From the NCBI RefSeq assembly GCF_964355755.1, contig NC_092675.1, forward strand, positions 11,671,312 to 11,735,311: a stretch of DNA of 64,000 bases, written 5' to 3'. The translations under genes and the position numbers were made by a program. A model generated the notes under the pieces. The model ran no database searches. It was not told the DNA's origin and saw nothing but the letters and a program-made list of their open reading frames with translations. Below, piece after piece: positions 12,053-24,245 of the stretch; the stretch's first letter is position 1; each line of letters opens with the position of its first letter. The DNA is from Antedon mediterranea. Taxonomy: Eukaryota > Echinodermata > Crinoidea > Comatulida > Antedonidae.

Positions 12053-15000
12053 TCTTGTGATTGTAGGAAATCATCATCATCTTTTTTGTCATCTTCTTTC
12101 TTTCTGTATGATTTTTGTGTCACGCTTTTCTCTAAAACTTGCAAACATAACATTTTGTTAACTGTTAACATTTTGACATTTATGTAACGTCGTCAAACGA
12201 AGCTTTTCATGATGTTTACAACTGCGCAACGCGACGTACGCGCGATTTAACGATTTTCTCGTATTTAACACATGTCGAAAACCAAATAACATTTTAAAGT
12301 GAAACTTTGCAAAAGTTTAATTTATATCATGCGCTAACTGTCTGTTGAAAAAAAATTGCGTGTTTTACACAAAGTTACGCGCGAACGCGCATTTAAAATT
12401 TCAAAATGCGCAAAATTAATTTCTAATCAACTTTCTACGCGTTTCATGTCATTTTAAGCATGTCAAAAATTCCCACGCGTGCGCAAATGTTTACGTGTGC
12501 GGTGCGCACGTAGCATTAAAAACATTATTTTTTTCGCGTGATTTATGTTTTTCCAGCCTCTTCTAGTAATTTTATCAACTTTTAAACAATTTCGACTTAA
12601 AGTTACGTCATACGAGCACGTCGAATTGGACAATATGGGCGCGTTTTTGATGAAAAAGTTCAAAAATTCGTCAAAAATATGCCTTTTTTTAAACAGTCGT
12701 AATTTCTAAACTGCACGGTCAACTTTTTGTGGATGACATTTTCTGGAATTTGATGAGTTGTAGATATCGGATCATGTATTAATATGGCTAACCGGACATT
12801 GTGGCGTCATCGTGTGGCCACGCGAATATACAATTTAGGATTTTTGTATCTTTTGTCATAGCTCATCACATTTAATAGAACGCATCTCCACTTATTCGTT
12901 TTCCATTGTCTAGTTCAATCAACTATCTTTCGCATGAGTTAAAAATATTTTAATTTTTATGACGTCATCATGCCTAAAAATTGAAATTACGTGTGGCATT
13001 AATTTCATCTTTACAGTAAATTTTAAACTGTTATAGCTCGCAAGAATAAAATGTGATAATCACAATTAAAACGTTTTCCGGAAGCTATTGGATTGTAGAT
13101 ACGAAATCATGTAAACATTTTGCCAATCGGATGTTGTGACGTCATCATATGGTCAGTTAAATGAGAAAAGTCGAATTTTCATCTTTTGCATTTTAATATA
13201 ATTCAATACATTTAAAAGAGCGTGCATCAATATTTCACGTATTCAAATTTCTTCTACACACTAATATGTTGTTGCTGAGATAATATCCTTCCGAAATTGC
13301 TATCTCTGTATTTCATTTTGATGCCGTCGCCATGTTAAAATTTGGAATAAATTGCGGCTCCCTTAATTTCACCTAATCTACACTGTATGTAATATGTAAA
13401 CAGATTTTACTGTTTATACCGACTGTAATGGAATAGCCCAAATCGTTTATTTCCTACCTATTTCTATAATGTAGCAGGCCAAATAAGACGTTATTTTTAC
13501 AGGATAGAGGGCGGCAAACAATGTTTTTCTCGTATCAGAGCCGTTCATCGTTGTTAGGAGATATGTGATTTCTATTACATTTTCTGGTTTGTTTGTCAGT
13601 TGCTTGTCCGGCCTGTAGGTCATAATGCCAACGTGAACACTTTCTTTTGGCCTCAACCTATCCCCTTAATGTTAAAAGGTACGTCGTTAAACGTCCATGT
13701 TTCACCACTTGCGCGGCGGATAACCAAACTCGTCAAAGTGACGAGTTTCATGTCTAGTCTTTTTATTGTTTCTGTACACTATTTTGTGTAACAATTATCT
13801 TAAAAAGTTTAATGTCAATGATTACCAAAATTTCAGAATATCTTTCAAATAATATAACTGAATCCTAATAAGCTTTCCAGCATGATCACTCTTCCGTGAC
13901 GTCATTTATAATTTATTTATAAGCCATTTTGCGAAATCACATTATCAATCATATCTCCATAATTCATTATCACATATTAATGAAATTCACTACACGTAAA
14001 CTTCAGGTCAAGGGTAAAAATATTAGCAAATAAAAACGCACGCGCACGTAGGGTCATGCGCGTGAAATCGCGCGTTAAAAATTTAAAACGCTCAAAATTA
14101 AGTTTTGATCAATTTAGAGCATGAATTAGGCCATTTGCGTGTTTCAAAAAATTACTGCGCAAAAAAAAATTTTGCGCGCGCGATACTTAAAAAGCGTAAA
14201 AAATATGAATTTTTTTTTACAAATCTCATTTTACTCACCATCCTTAGTACATTCACCAAATTTGAGTCAGTTCCGACTTAAAATAACGCTATACGAGCAC
14301 GTTAAAAATGACAAAATGCGCACATTAATTTTACAAAAGTTCTGAAAATGGTGAAAAATAGGTCTTTTTTAAAATGAAAATAATTCTTCAGAATGCAAGA
14401 TGACCCCCGATTTTTTTAACTTATTCTGGAAGCCATTGAGTAGTAGATATGAATTCATGTACACATTTTACGTACAAAATGTTTTGACGTCATCAAATGG
14501 CCACTTGAATTTAAAAATTAGGATTTGTTATCTTTTTGTGTAGATTATCACATTCAACAGAGCGCATCTTGGTTATGTGTGCTCGAATTTCGCACAAATT
14601 TCAGTATGTGCTTGCTTAATTAATTATCTTTATCATGAGTTGACACTATTTTCATTTTAATGACGTCATCACGCGTAAAAACTTGAATAACGTAGGCCGT
14701 GTAATTTCACCTTCGCAGTAAATTTGAATATGTTACAGCTCTTCAGAATTGAAGGTTACCTTGATGATTATAATTTATTATGAAAGCTGATGAAATGTAG
14801 ATATTCATTCATATAAAAATTAAGCCTATCGGATGTTGTGACGTTAACATTTGGCCAGTTGAAGTGAAAAAGTAGTTTTTTCATATTTTTCGTCAAAGTT
14901 ATACACATATCAAAGAGCGCGCACAGCGCTTCTACGTGCCAATTTTTTTTCCAAATCTTATATTTTTTTGCCTCAATTAATTATCTTTCGAAATTGTCAT

Positions 15001-15080
15001 CTTAAAGTTTAGTTTGATAGCGTCATCATGCCAAAAAATTAGAACATGTGTCCCGTAATTTTCCCTATGCTACACTGTAT
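12053..15080 (+). mobile_element. Large non-coding repeat family (copy A), internally duplicated
   Basis: Two related halves (about 12,200-13,400 and 14,030-15,080) each contain two about 350-bp sub-units built on 'TTGTGACGTCATCATATGGCC' type words (near 12,800, 13,135, 14,485, 14,840). They share CpG-rich words such as TTACGTGTGCG and the CGACTTAAAnTAACG..ATACGAGCACGT block (near 12,595 and 14,275). The same block occurs reverse-complemented at about 44,625-44,665, showing a dispersed family. No transposase ORF is present. Confidence 0.65.
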
Positions 15081-15954
15081 ATAGATATACAGTAATATAC
15101 TGTACATATTGTATATGGCATATAGGCACAACTCAGCACTATAAGCGTATAATAGGATGGCATACATCAACATTTTCCGATCGTATGTTAACGTACGTGC
15201 ATGTTTAAAAAAAATTAATTTCATTAAAATGATAAAAATGATCTGCAGATTTGTTTTGCCCATGACTGGTTTTCATTTATATGCTCGTCTGATACATTGC
15301 TATCTAACACAACTGAACCAGCTTGGCTTGATGTAGATGACCCATTAACAGTGAATAAAAGATTGTAATTAATTTGAATGTAAAGAAAAAAAAAATCTGT
15401 ATTTAAATAGTGCTCTTTTTCTGGATCAGGCTCTAGAACAGAAGGAAAAGAGTTAAAATGTGTTGGTGATCTTGTTGGCATTACTTAAGAAGTCAAGAAA
15501 TATATATTAAACAGAGATAATAAAAAAAGGAGTTGAAGCTTTTTGAAGTTTGTGAGCAAAGTCTGGTTGTTGACTCCCTGAAATGAAAATGAAACTAAAA
15601 ACATTTAGTAGCTTGAACTTGAAGGAGATAAAATCATAAGATGCTGTAAACATCAAAAACCTCTTGGTCACTTCTAACAATCTCACTCCTTAAATTGGTT
15701 CGTTGGCTTGGCGATATGACTCACAAAATGGCATTGAAAGATTGCTTCTCATATCTCGAAACATCTAAGAAAAACCAAGGAACGTCTAACCACGTGAATA
15801 ACGTATGGCCCGCAGCAGTTTAATGTATATGAAGAGCAAGAAGAACAAGCATTAAAGGTACAAAAATTGAAGAATCAACCACTCTCACTCCTTGACTGTC
15901 TTAATGACAACGAGGATGCTGACACAATAATAGACCGGCAGCCCAGAGACATTT
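15081..15954. other. Spacer with a small open frame
   Basis: A stretch ending at 15,983 reads openly on + as VYEEQEEQALKVQKL then DCLNDNEDADTIIDRQPRD before a stop, beginning near 15,822. It may be a decayed exon of an unknown gene. A - strand 85-codon frame (15,224-15,481) has no recognisable domain. Confidence 0.3.
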
Positions 15955-16503
15955 GGTTAGATGAGCTAGGTACCAATATCTGACTATTTGAGTGTGTTGG
16001 GGGTCACTTGAAGTCCATGAAAATGGGAGTCTGGCGGGTACCCCCTGCTGCGTCTAGACCGGGGGACCCCAAAACGTGCTGAAAAATCGGCCCAGGTTAG
16101 ATGAGAGAGATACCACCTAATTTTACCACCATGGGATGCCCATTGGCATCCTTATACCAGTATCACAAACGACAGACTTTTTCTCTGCTGCAAAAGGCCC
16201 GCCAGACCCCCTGAGGGAGGGCCTAAAATGGGGTTAGCATAGATGAGTGAGGTACCACTCAAAATTAATTCCAAATGAACAAGTTGTGTTCATACAATAC
16301 TATTGGATAACAACAGACTAATTGTCTGCTGCACCGCAAGTGCCAGACACCCTAAAGTTAGACTAGAGGCCCCCCTTCCCCCAACTAGCCCAGCTTAGAT
16401 ATTGTAGATACCACCAGCAACCAATGCTATATGATTTAGCACATTGTAAGCAATACCAAATGACCTATTACAGACTATCTGTACACTGCCTTGGCCCTGG
16501 CAG
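15955..16503 (+). repeat. Satellite array, ~157-bp monomer, left part
   Basis: Monomers contain GCCCAGCTTAGATATTGTAG, GATACCACC, CACATTGTAAGCAATACC and CCTTGGCCCTGGCAG. The last monomer before 16,503 is typical. Monomers further left (around 16,090 and 16,230) keep only words like 'TTAGATGAGAGAGATACCACC', so the array decays toward its edge. It is cut by the element starting at 16,504 and resumes at 33,884. Confidence 0.85.
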
Positions 16504-16630
16504 GAGTGTTGACAAAGTGCGAGGCACGCGAGGCATGCCAAATATTTGTGCGAGGCATCATTTTATCATTTCCAAAAGTGCGAGGCATGCGTGGCATATA
16601 GTTTACAATTTCAAAAAGGTGCGAGGCATA
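16504..16630 (+). repeat. Left terminal/subterminal repeats of the 17-kb element
   Basis: Terminal inverted repeat 16504-16525, followed by five copies of GCGAGGCA (about 16,519 to 16,628) in one orientation. The right end carries the complementary TGCCTCGC copies. Clustered subterminal motifs of this kind usually serve as transposase binding sites; that role is inferred here. Confidence 0.75.
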
Positions 16631-17531
16631 TCTTAACGTGCTATTATGCTATATTATAGGCCTAATAATCAATCGATACAAGCGTATCTAAATAGATTCG
16701 TGTATACACTCATCATGTTGTTTATTTTATTTTACTCACATGTCTCTCGAACATAGCAATAATATTTTGTCACACCCCTGCGCCTAGATCCGGTAGACCC
16801 GAGAGATGGAAAATCCCTCTTTACTATTTAGCAGGTAGCGGAATGATTCAGCCCTCAGCTCAGAGGATTGTGGTGCATTCCCCTCCTATAGCACGTGGTT
16901 TCAGCAGCAACGCACAGACTTCTCTCTGAGCGGCGTGCCAAAGACATTTTTGACATTCCATTCTCTAGGAACAACACGTGTACCTCTCTCGCAAATAAGG
17001 TGAACAGCGATTGCCAGGACAAGTTCAATAACTGGCGGTGAATAAAAGGTAACTGATATGCCGATCCAATAACATGCCGCAAAGAAAAAAATTGCGACAG
17101 AATTCTGGAGCGCGTGTGAAAAAAGACTTGTAATACTAGGCCTAAAATTAAACTTTAGCTAATATGCTTAGCCCTAACCTAGATAAGAGGCCTATGTAGA
17201 AAATAATTTAATCAATTTTGATAAAATAATAATTGGTGTAATATTTAATAATGATACACTATTCCTGTTTTAGTAAGCTAGGTATATTACGAACGATTTT
17301 TATTTATTGTTGTCCATGTACGTACTAATAAACCTGGCGCTAGTTTCCTTCGCTTGTATTTTTACTCCAAATTTGATAATCATAACTAACTTTATCGTGT
17401 GAATACCACACCTTAGAAGTATACCTCATGAGTACTTTAATGAAAGAATCACATAAAAAGTAACAAATAAATCCTTAAATTAATGATTTTACAGGCGTGT
17501 TTCTCGCACACTGTTCGCGAATTTCACTTAT
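16631..17531. other. Left interior of the element, no intact gene
   Basis: A - strand 75-codon frame at 16,855-17,082 has no domain I recognise. Otherwise AT-rich. Confidence 0.4.
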
Positions 17532-18006
17532 TCAATGTTCAATATTTTTGTTTCTATGGAGCGCCAAAAGAGCAACAATAATATAGGACTAAAACTCAGT
17601 GGAATGCGTCAATTTCTCATGCATTTATTGGTGAAAAACACGTTTTATTTCAATATATTTGTTAATTGGTCAATAAAAATGTTGTAATATGTTACTGCTG
17701 ATACTGTTCTGTTTTCAAAGAATAATAATCGATCCTAAATCAACATCACTACCTAGTCTAGACCTAGGACATCCTACTAAGGATATTATGATGAATTTTT
17801 CTATTTTATTCTTTAAAAGGTTAACGAAACCGTGTACATTATCAACAGTAACATTTTTCCTTACTGACAGTGACAAAATCTATTGAAATTGTACTTGATT
17901 TTCACCAAATAATGCGTTAAATATAAATGGATTCCACAGAGTTTTTAGCCCTCTAATTAATTTTGCTCTTTTGGCGTTCCATAGAAACCAAAATATTGAA
18001 CATTGA
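17532..18006. mobile_element. Short inverted-repeat (MITE-like) insertion
   Basis: A 44-bp inverted repeat (TCAATGTTCAATATTTTnGT and on through GCGCCAAAAGAGCAA) lies at 17532-17575 and, complemented, at 17963-18006. Partial similarity extends outward (TTCGCGAATTTCAC / CATTTCGCACAC). The interior is about 390 bp with no transposase. It is nested within the larger element. Confidence 0.65.
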
Positions 18007-18109
18007 GTGTGCGAAATGGAGTAAAGCGCAGGATTGGTCATTTTGGAGTTTTCAGAGCTTATACTTGTGTTGTAGCATACAGGTTTTTTTTGCTGTTTGT
18101 TGCTTTAAC

Positions 18110-21100
18110 CATGCTATTTATGCTAATATTGCTATTTCTGCTTATAGCTGGAAAAGCAGTTGTGGTTGCTAGTGATATGTTATTGTGCTATTGAAGTCTT
18201 AGGGATAAGTCTTACTGCTATAGCAGCTATTTTTGCTATAGCTCGAAAAGCAGTTGTGGTTGCTACTGATATGCTATTATGCTATTGAAGTCTAAGGGCT
18301 AAGTGTTTCACTGCTATAGCAGCTATTTTTGCTGTAGCTGGAAAAGCAGTTATGGTTGCTATTGATTTGCTATTATGCTATTGAAGTCCAAGGGTTAAGT
18401 GTTACTGCTATAGCAGCTGTTTTTGCTATAGCTGGAAAAGTAGTTAGGGTTGCTATTGATTTGCTATTATGCTATTGAAGTCTGAGGGTTAAGTGTTACT
18501 GCTATAGCAGCTATTTTTGCTATAGCTGGAAAAGCAGTTATGGTTGCTATTGATTTGCTATTATGCTATTGAATTTGAAGGGTTAAGTGTTTCACTGCTA
18601 TAGCAGCTATTTCTGCTATAGCTCGAAAAGCAGATGTGATTGCTATTGATATGCTATTGTGCTATTGAAGTCTAAGGGTTAAGTCTGACTGCTATAGCAG
18701 CTATTTTTGCTATAGCTGGAAAAGCAGTTATGGTTGCTATTGATTTGCTGTTATGCTATTGAAGTCCGAGGGTTAAGTGTTACTGCTATAGCAGCTATTT
18801 TTGCTATAGCTGGAAAAGCAGTTATGGTTGCTATTGATTTGCTATTATGCTATTGAAGTCCGAGGGTTAAGTGTTACTGCTATAGCAGCTATTTTTGCTA
18901 TAGCTGGAAAAGCAGTTTTGGTTGCTACTGATAAGCTAGTTTGCTATTGAATTTGAAGGGTTAAGTGTGTCACCGCTATAGCAGCTATTTCTGCTATAGC
19001 TCGAAAAGCAGATGTGATTGCTAATGATATGCTATTGTGCTATTGAAGTCTAAGGGTTAAGTCTGACTGCTATAGCAGCTATTTTTGCTATAGCTGGAAA
19101 GGCAGTTATGGTTGCTATTGATTTGCTTTTATGCTATTGAAGTCCGAGGGTTAAGTGTTACTGCTATAGCAGCTATTTTTGCTATAGCTGGAAAAGCAGT
19201 TATGGTTGCTATTGATTTGCTATTTTGCTATTGAAGTACGAGGGTTAAGTGTTACTGCTATAGCAGCTATTTTTGCTATAGCTGGAAAAGCAGTTTTGGT
19301 TGCTACTGATAAGCTAGTTTGCTATTGAATTTGAAGGGTTAAGTGTTTCACTGCTATAGCAGCTATTTCTGCTATAGCTCGAAAAGCAGATGTGATTGCT
19401 AATGATATGCTATTGTGCTATTGAAGTGTAAGGGTTAAGTCTGACTGCTATAGCAGCTATTTTTGCTATAGCTGGAAAAGCAGTTATGATTGCTATTGAT
19501 TTGCTATTATGCTATTGAATATGAAGGGTTAGGCCTAAGTGTTTCACTGCTATAGCAGCTGTTTCTGCTATAGCTCGAAAAGCAGATGTGATTGCTAATG
19601 ATATGCTATTGTGCTATTGAAGTCTAAGGGTTAAGTCTGACTGCTATAGCAGCTATTTTTGCTATAGCTGGAAAAGCAGTTATGGTTGCTATTGATTTGC
19701 TATTATGCTATTGAAGTCCGAGGGTTAAGTGTTACTGCTATAGCAGCTATTTTTGCTATAGCTGGAAAAGCAGTTTTGGTTGCTACTGATAAGCTAGTTT
19801 GCTATTGAATTTGAAGGGTTAAGTGTTTCACCGCTATAGCAGCTATTTCTGCTATAGCTCGAAAAGCAGATGTGATTGCTAATGATATGCTATTGTGCTA
19901 TTGAAGTCTAAGGGTTAAGTCTGACTGCTATAGCAGCTATTTTTGCTATAGCTGGAAAGGCAGTTATGGTTGCTATTGATTTGCTTTTATGCTATTGAAG
20001 TCCGAGGGTTAAGTGTTACTGCTATAGCAGCTGTTTTTGCTATAGCTGGAAAAGCAGTTATGGTTGCTATTGATTTGCTATTGTGCTATTGAAGTACGAG
20101 GGCTAAGTGTTACTGCTATAGCAGCTATTTTTGCTATAGCTGGAAAAGCAGTTTTGGTTGCTACTGATAAGCTAGTTTGCTATTGAATTTCAAGGGTTAA
20201 GTGTTTCACTGCTATAGCAGCTATTTCTGCTATAGCTCGAAAAGCAGATGTGATTGCTAATGATATGCTATTGTGCTATTGAAGTCTAAGGGTTAAGTCT
20301 GACTGCTATAGCAGCTATTTTTGCTATAGCTGGAAAAGCAGTTCGGGTTGCTATTGATTTGCTATTATGCTATTGAAGTCTGAGGGTTAAGTGTTACTGC
20401 TATAGCAGCTATTTTTGCTATAGCTGGAAAAACAGTTGTGGTTGCTATTGATGTGCTATTATGCTATTGAATTGGAAGGGTTAAGTGTTTCACTGCTATA
20501 GCAGCTATTTCTGCTATAGCTCGAAAAGCAGATGTGATTGCTAATGATATGCTATTATGCTATTGAAGTCCAAGGGTTAAGTGTTACTGCTATAGCAGCT
20601 ATTTTTGCTATAGCTGGAAAAGCAGTTATGGTTGCTATTGATTTGCTATTATGCTATTGAAGTCCAAGGGTTAAGTGATACTCTTATAGCAGCTATTTTT
20701 GCTATAGCTGGAAAAGCAGTTGTGGTTGCTGTTGATTTGCTATTATGCTATTGAAGTCTGAGGGTTAAGTGTTACTGCTATAGCAGCTATTTTTGCTATA
20801 GCTGGAAAAGCAGATGTGATTGCTATTATGATATGCTATTGTGCTGTTGAAGTCTAAGGGTTAAGTCTGACTGCTATAGCAGCTATTTTTGCTATAGCTG
20901 GAAAAGGAGTTATGGTTGCTATTGATTTGCTATTGAGCTATTGAAGTCCAAGGGTTAAGTGTTACTGCTATGAAGTCTAAAGGTTAAGTGTTACTGCTAT
21001 AGCTGGAAAAGCAGTTGTGATTGCTACTGATAAGCTAGTTTGCTATTGAATTTGAAGGGTTAAGTGTGTCACTGCTATAGCAGCTATTTCTGCTATAGCT

Positions 21101-21655
21101 CGAAAAGCAGATGTGATTGCTAATGATATGCTATTGTGCTATTGAAGTCTAAGGGTTAAGTCTGACTGCTATAGCAGCTATTTTTGCTATAGCTGAAAAA
21201 ACAGTTATGGTTGCTATTGATTTGCTATTGTGCTATTGAAGTCCAAGGGTTAAGTGTTACTGCTATAGCAGCTATTTTTGCTATAGCTGAAAAAACAGTT
21301 ATGGTTGCTATTGATTTGCTATTATGCTATTGAAGTCTAAGGGTTAAGTGTTTGACCGCTATAGCAACTATTTCTGCTATAGCTGGAAAAGCAGTTGTGG
21401 TTACTGATATGCTATTATGCTATTGAAATATAAGGGTTAAGTGTTACTGCTATAGCAGCTATTTCTGCTATAGCTGGAAAAGCAGTTCTGGTTGCTACTG
21501 ATATGCTATTATGCTATTGAAATCTAAGGGTTAAGTGTTACTGCTACAGCTGCTATTTCTGCTATAGCTTAGAAAGCAGTTGTGGTTGCTACTGATATGC
21601 TATTGTGCTATTGAAGTCTAAGGGTTAAGTGTTTCAGTGCTATAGCAGCTATTGC
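18110..21655 (+). repeat. Satellite array 1, ~94-bp monomer, ~38 copies
   Basis: Each unit holds CTGCTATAGCAGCTATTTTT, GCTATAGCTGGAAAAGCAG, TTGCTATTGATTTGCTATTA and GGGTTAAGTGTTACTG. Measured spacing of CTGCTATAGCAG is 94-96 bp. A variant unit (TCGAAAAGCAGATGTGATTG) recurs about every 280-380 bp, indicating a 3-4 monomer higher-order period. The core CTGCTATAGCAG is a perfect palindrome followed by an AGCTAT..ATAGCT inverted pair. The array runs directly into the transposase remnant. Confidence 0.93.
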
Positions 21656-22107
21656 TATGGTTAGACCTTGTGGTATTATTGTGGATTTCGCTGAGTTATA
21701 CACTTGTGAATCACCTTCCCAAGCTTGTGTATTTTTTTTACGATTTTACGATGTTCAAGGCAATGGAACAGATTCAGCTATATCGGATATGACAGGGCCT
21801 GTGAGCTTCATCCATTCTTAAAAAACTTAGCAAAAAAGGGAAATGAAGGAGCACAACTGACTTATTGAACAATCTGAAATTCGTGGTAGACCTATTTCAC
21901 ATTAGGACTCACAAACGAAAAGAATGTATGCCATTGAGTAACCCAGAGTGTATATACCATCCACAACTGCCACAACACGCAGTTATAGCTGGAGTTAACA
22001 CTCAATGTGCTGAACAGACATTCAAATCACTTAACAAGTATAAGTACATCACGAAACGAATGTCAAATTTTTTTTGTATACTGTTATCCAAAGACACAAT
22101 GAAATGA
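21654..22107 (+). pseudogene. KDZ-superfamily transposase C-terminal remnant
   Basis: Three frames together give the C-terminal half of a KDZ transposase core. 21,654-21,783 reads VRPCGIIVDFAELYTCESPS, matching the 'RPCG......E....ES.SQ' block. 21,788-21,865 reads YDRACELHPFLKNLAKKG, matching the 'YDxACxLHPF' block. 21,868-22,107 reads KFVVDLFHIRTHKRKEC and VNTQCAEQTFKSLNKY, matching the 'DRFHxxxH...C' and 'NTxxxEQxFSxL' blocks. Two frameshifts and stops show it is dead. Its 5' part is missing: satellite array 1 stops at the very start of this homology. The D of YDRAC and the E of CAEQ are the likely second and third catalytic positions (inferred). Confidence 0.85.
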
Positions 22108-23742
22108 TACACAAGAAACTGCAGCATGAGGGTAAACTTTTGGACACGCAATAAGTTACTGAATGACATTGTTCAATCGTATGTTATAAATCAGGCTATT
22201 CTACTTACTCAGATCACTCATTGTCCTAATTGCTGTACATTTTAATCAAATTTCTACGTGTTTTGCATAATATTGTACTTCAAGAGCCAAAGAATTAAGT
22301 TTGCGACCTGTATATAATATTATTGTTAATCATTAATAGTTGCAGCTTCAGTTTATAAGGAAATGTACAATTAAATCTAGGCATACATTTAGTTATGACA
22401 TTTATAAAAAAGGGCAAAGTAACATAAAATTAATTTTATCTTTGATAAAACTGAAATTATAATCTTTCATTTAAATAAATTAAAATACTCTCATTTAGAA
22501 TGGATTGTAAACTGCTTAACATATTTTCATTTTTCTAAATCACAAACTTGTATTAATTTTCAACTTTCTGATTGTACCAGATGTATCCATACTCGAACGT
22601 ATGTATACGATTAAACAACTTACATGTAAAGGTTGTTATATTACAGTACGACTTTTCAAATGTCCTAATAATTTCCCACCTTTTTGAAATACAATTATTT
22701 TGGATAGGATTACATTTACACTAACATTGCATGTGTCGCAAAATGTTTCCAATACATTCATTGAATTTGGTAGACCAGATCAGCATAATATAATAGATGG
22801 TTTATAAAGCAGTCTCCGAATTGTATTTCTTTGGTATTTGTATTAATAATAGATCGTTTATAAATATATCTTAAACAGAATACAGAGGTGAACCTTCTTG
22901 CTGTATCCTATTCAAACGTTGAAATGGGAGCATTAACTAGTGGCATATTTTTACGTGTGCTGATATTTTACTGTACATGGAATATTTGACGTGAAATGTA
23001 TTATTGATTACACCTATTTCTCTTAATTTTATTAATACACATTATTATTTATGTAGTGAAAAGCAAGTTTGAGATCAACGAAGCAACAAAATAATTGATC
23101 CCTTCTCTTACTTAAATATTTTTGGATTGTGCTGTTTAGCATGAAAGTATATGTAGTGTTCTGAATCCCTTGTGACAGCCTGATTGTTGTTGGTAAATAA
23201 TGTTGTTGTTATCAGTAATGGCTTATTGTTGTAGTATTAAAGATGTTTAAAAATGTTTGGAAAGTCAAATGTCAGAAATGTCTCTATAGTTTTCGGGTTT
23301 GTTGCTATCACCCTTTAATTGGAATTTGGAAGGCATGTTTTATTTGGAATAGGTTAATTTTGTCATCATACACGATGTTATGCTCATTTTTCTTGCTGTA
23401 CATTTTATTCAAATTTCTATGTGTGTTGCATAATATTGTACTTCAAGAGCCAAAGAATTAAGTTTGCGACCTTTATATAATATTATTCTGAATCATTAAT
23501 AGTTGCAACTTAAGTTTATAAGGAAATGTACAATTAAATTGAGGCATTATATTTAGTTATGACACTTTAAATATTTTAGGATTGTGCTGTTTAGGATGAA
23601 AGTATTTGTAGTGTTTGGAATCCCTTGTAAAAGCCTGATTGTTGTTGGTAAATAATAGTTGTCAGTGTTGTCAATATAGATTATTCTTGTAGTATTAAAG
23701 ATGTTTAAAAATATTTGGGAACTGGAATGTCAAAATTGGCTC
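22108..23742. repeat. Element interior with ~1.2-kb and ~0.45-kb segmental repeats
   Basis: The block CATAATATTGTACTTCAAGA..GTTTGCGACC occurs at about 22,267-22,400 and again at about 23,428-23,565. The block GGATTGTGCTGTTTAG..GCCTGATTGTTGTTGG occurs at about 23,125, 23,578 and 25,116. These are duplications within the element. No coding signal. Confidence 0.7.
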
Positions 23743-24245
23743 AACTATGAACTGAACGTACCCTTTAAATAATCTCAGCTATAAAGTGAACCTAACCGTC
23801 TTAATGATCTAAACTATGAACTGAACCCTCTATATAATCTCAACTATCAACTGAACTTAACACTGTAATAGTTTTTTGGTTTGTTCCTTAATAATCTCAA
23901 CTATGAACTGAACGTACCGTTTAAATAATCTCAGCTATGAAGTGAACCTAACCGTCTTAATGATCTAAACTATGAACTGAACCCTCTATATAATCTCAAC
24001 TATCAACTGAACCTAACACTGTAAATAATAGCAACTATGAACTGAACCTCACCCTCTAAATAATCTGAAACATCAACTGAACCTCACCCTCCAAATAATC
24101 TAAACTATGAACTGAACCTAACCCTTTAAATAATCTCCACTATGAACTGAACCTTACCATTTAGAAAACCTCCACTGTGTCAACTAAACCTTCTTTAAGT
24201 ATCCTAACCTTCTAAATAATCTGAACTTAGAACTTACCCTTTAAA
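23743..24245 (+). repeat. Satellite array 2, ~34-bp unit
   Basis: Repeats of AACTATGAACTGAACCTAAC with AATAATCTC between. Unit spacing is about 34 bp, and a block of four units is itself duplicated about 148 bp apart (23,743 and about 23,890). Degenerates into array 3 near 24,245. Confidence 0.85.

Noticed and set aside
15224-15481. 85-codon - strand ORF as a gene
   Set aside because: No recognisable motif, weak context and AT-rich low-complexity content.
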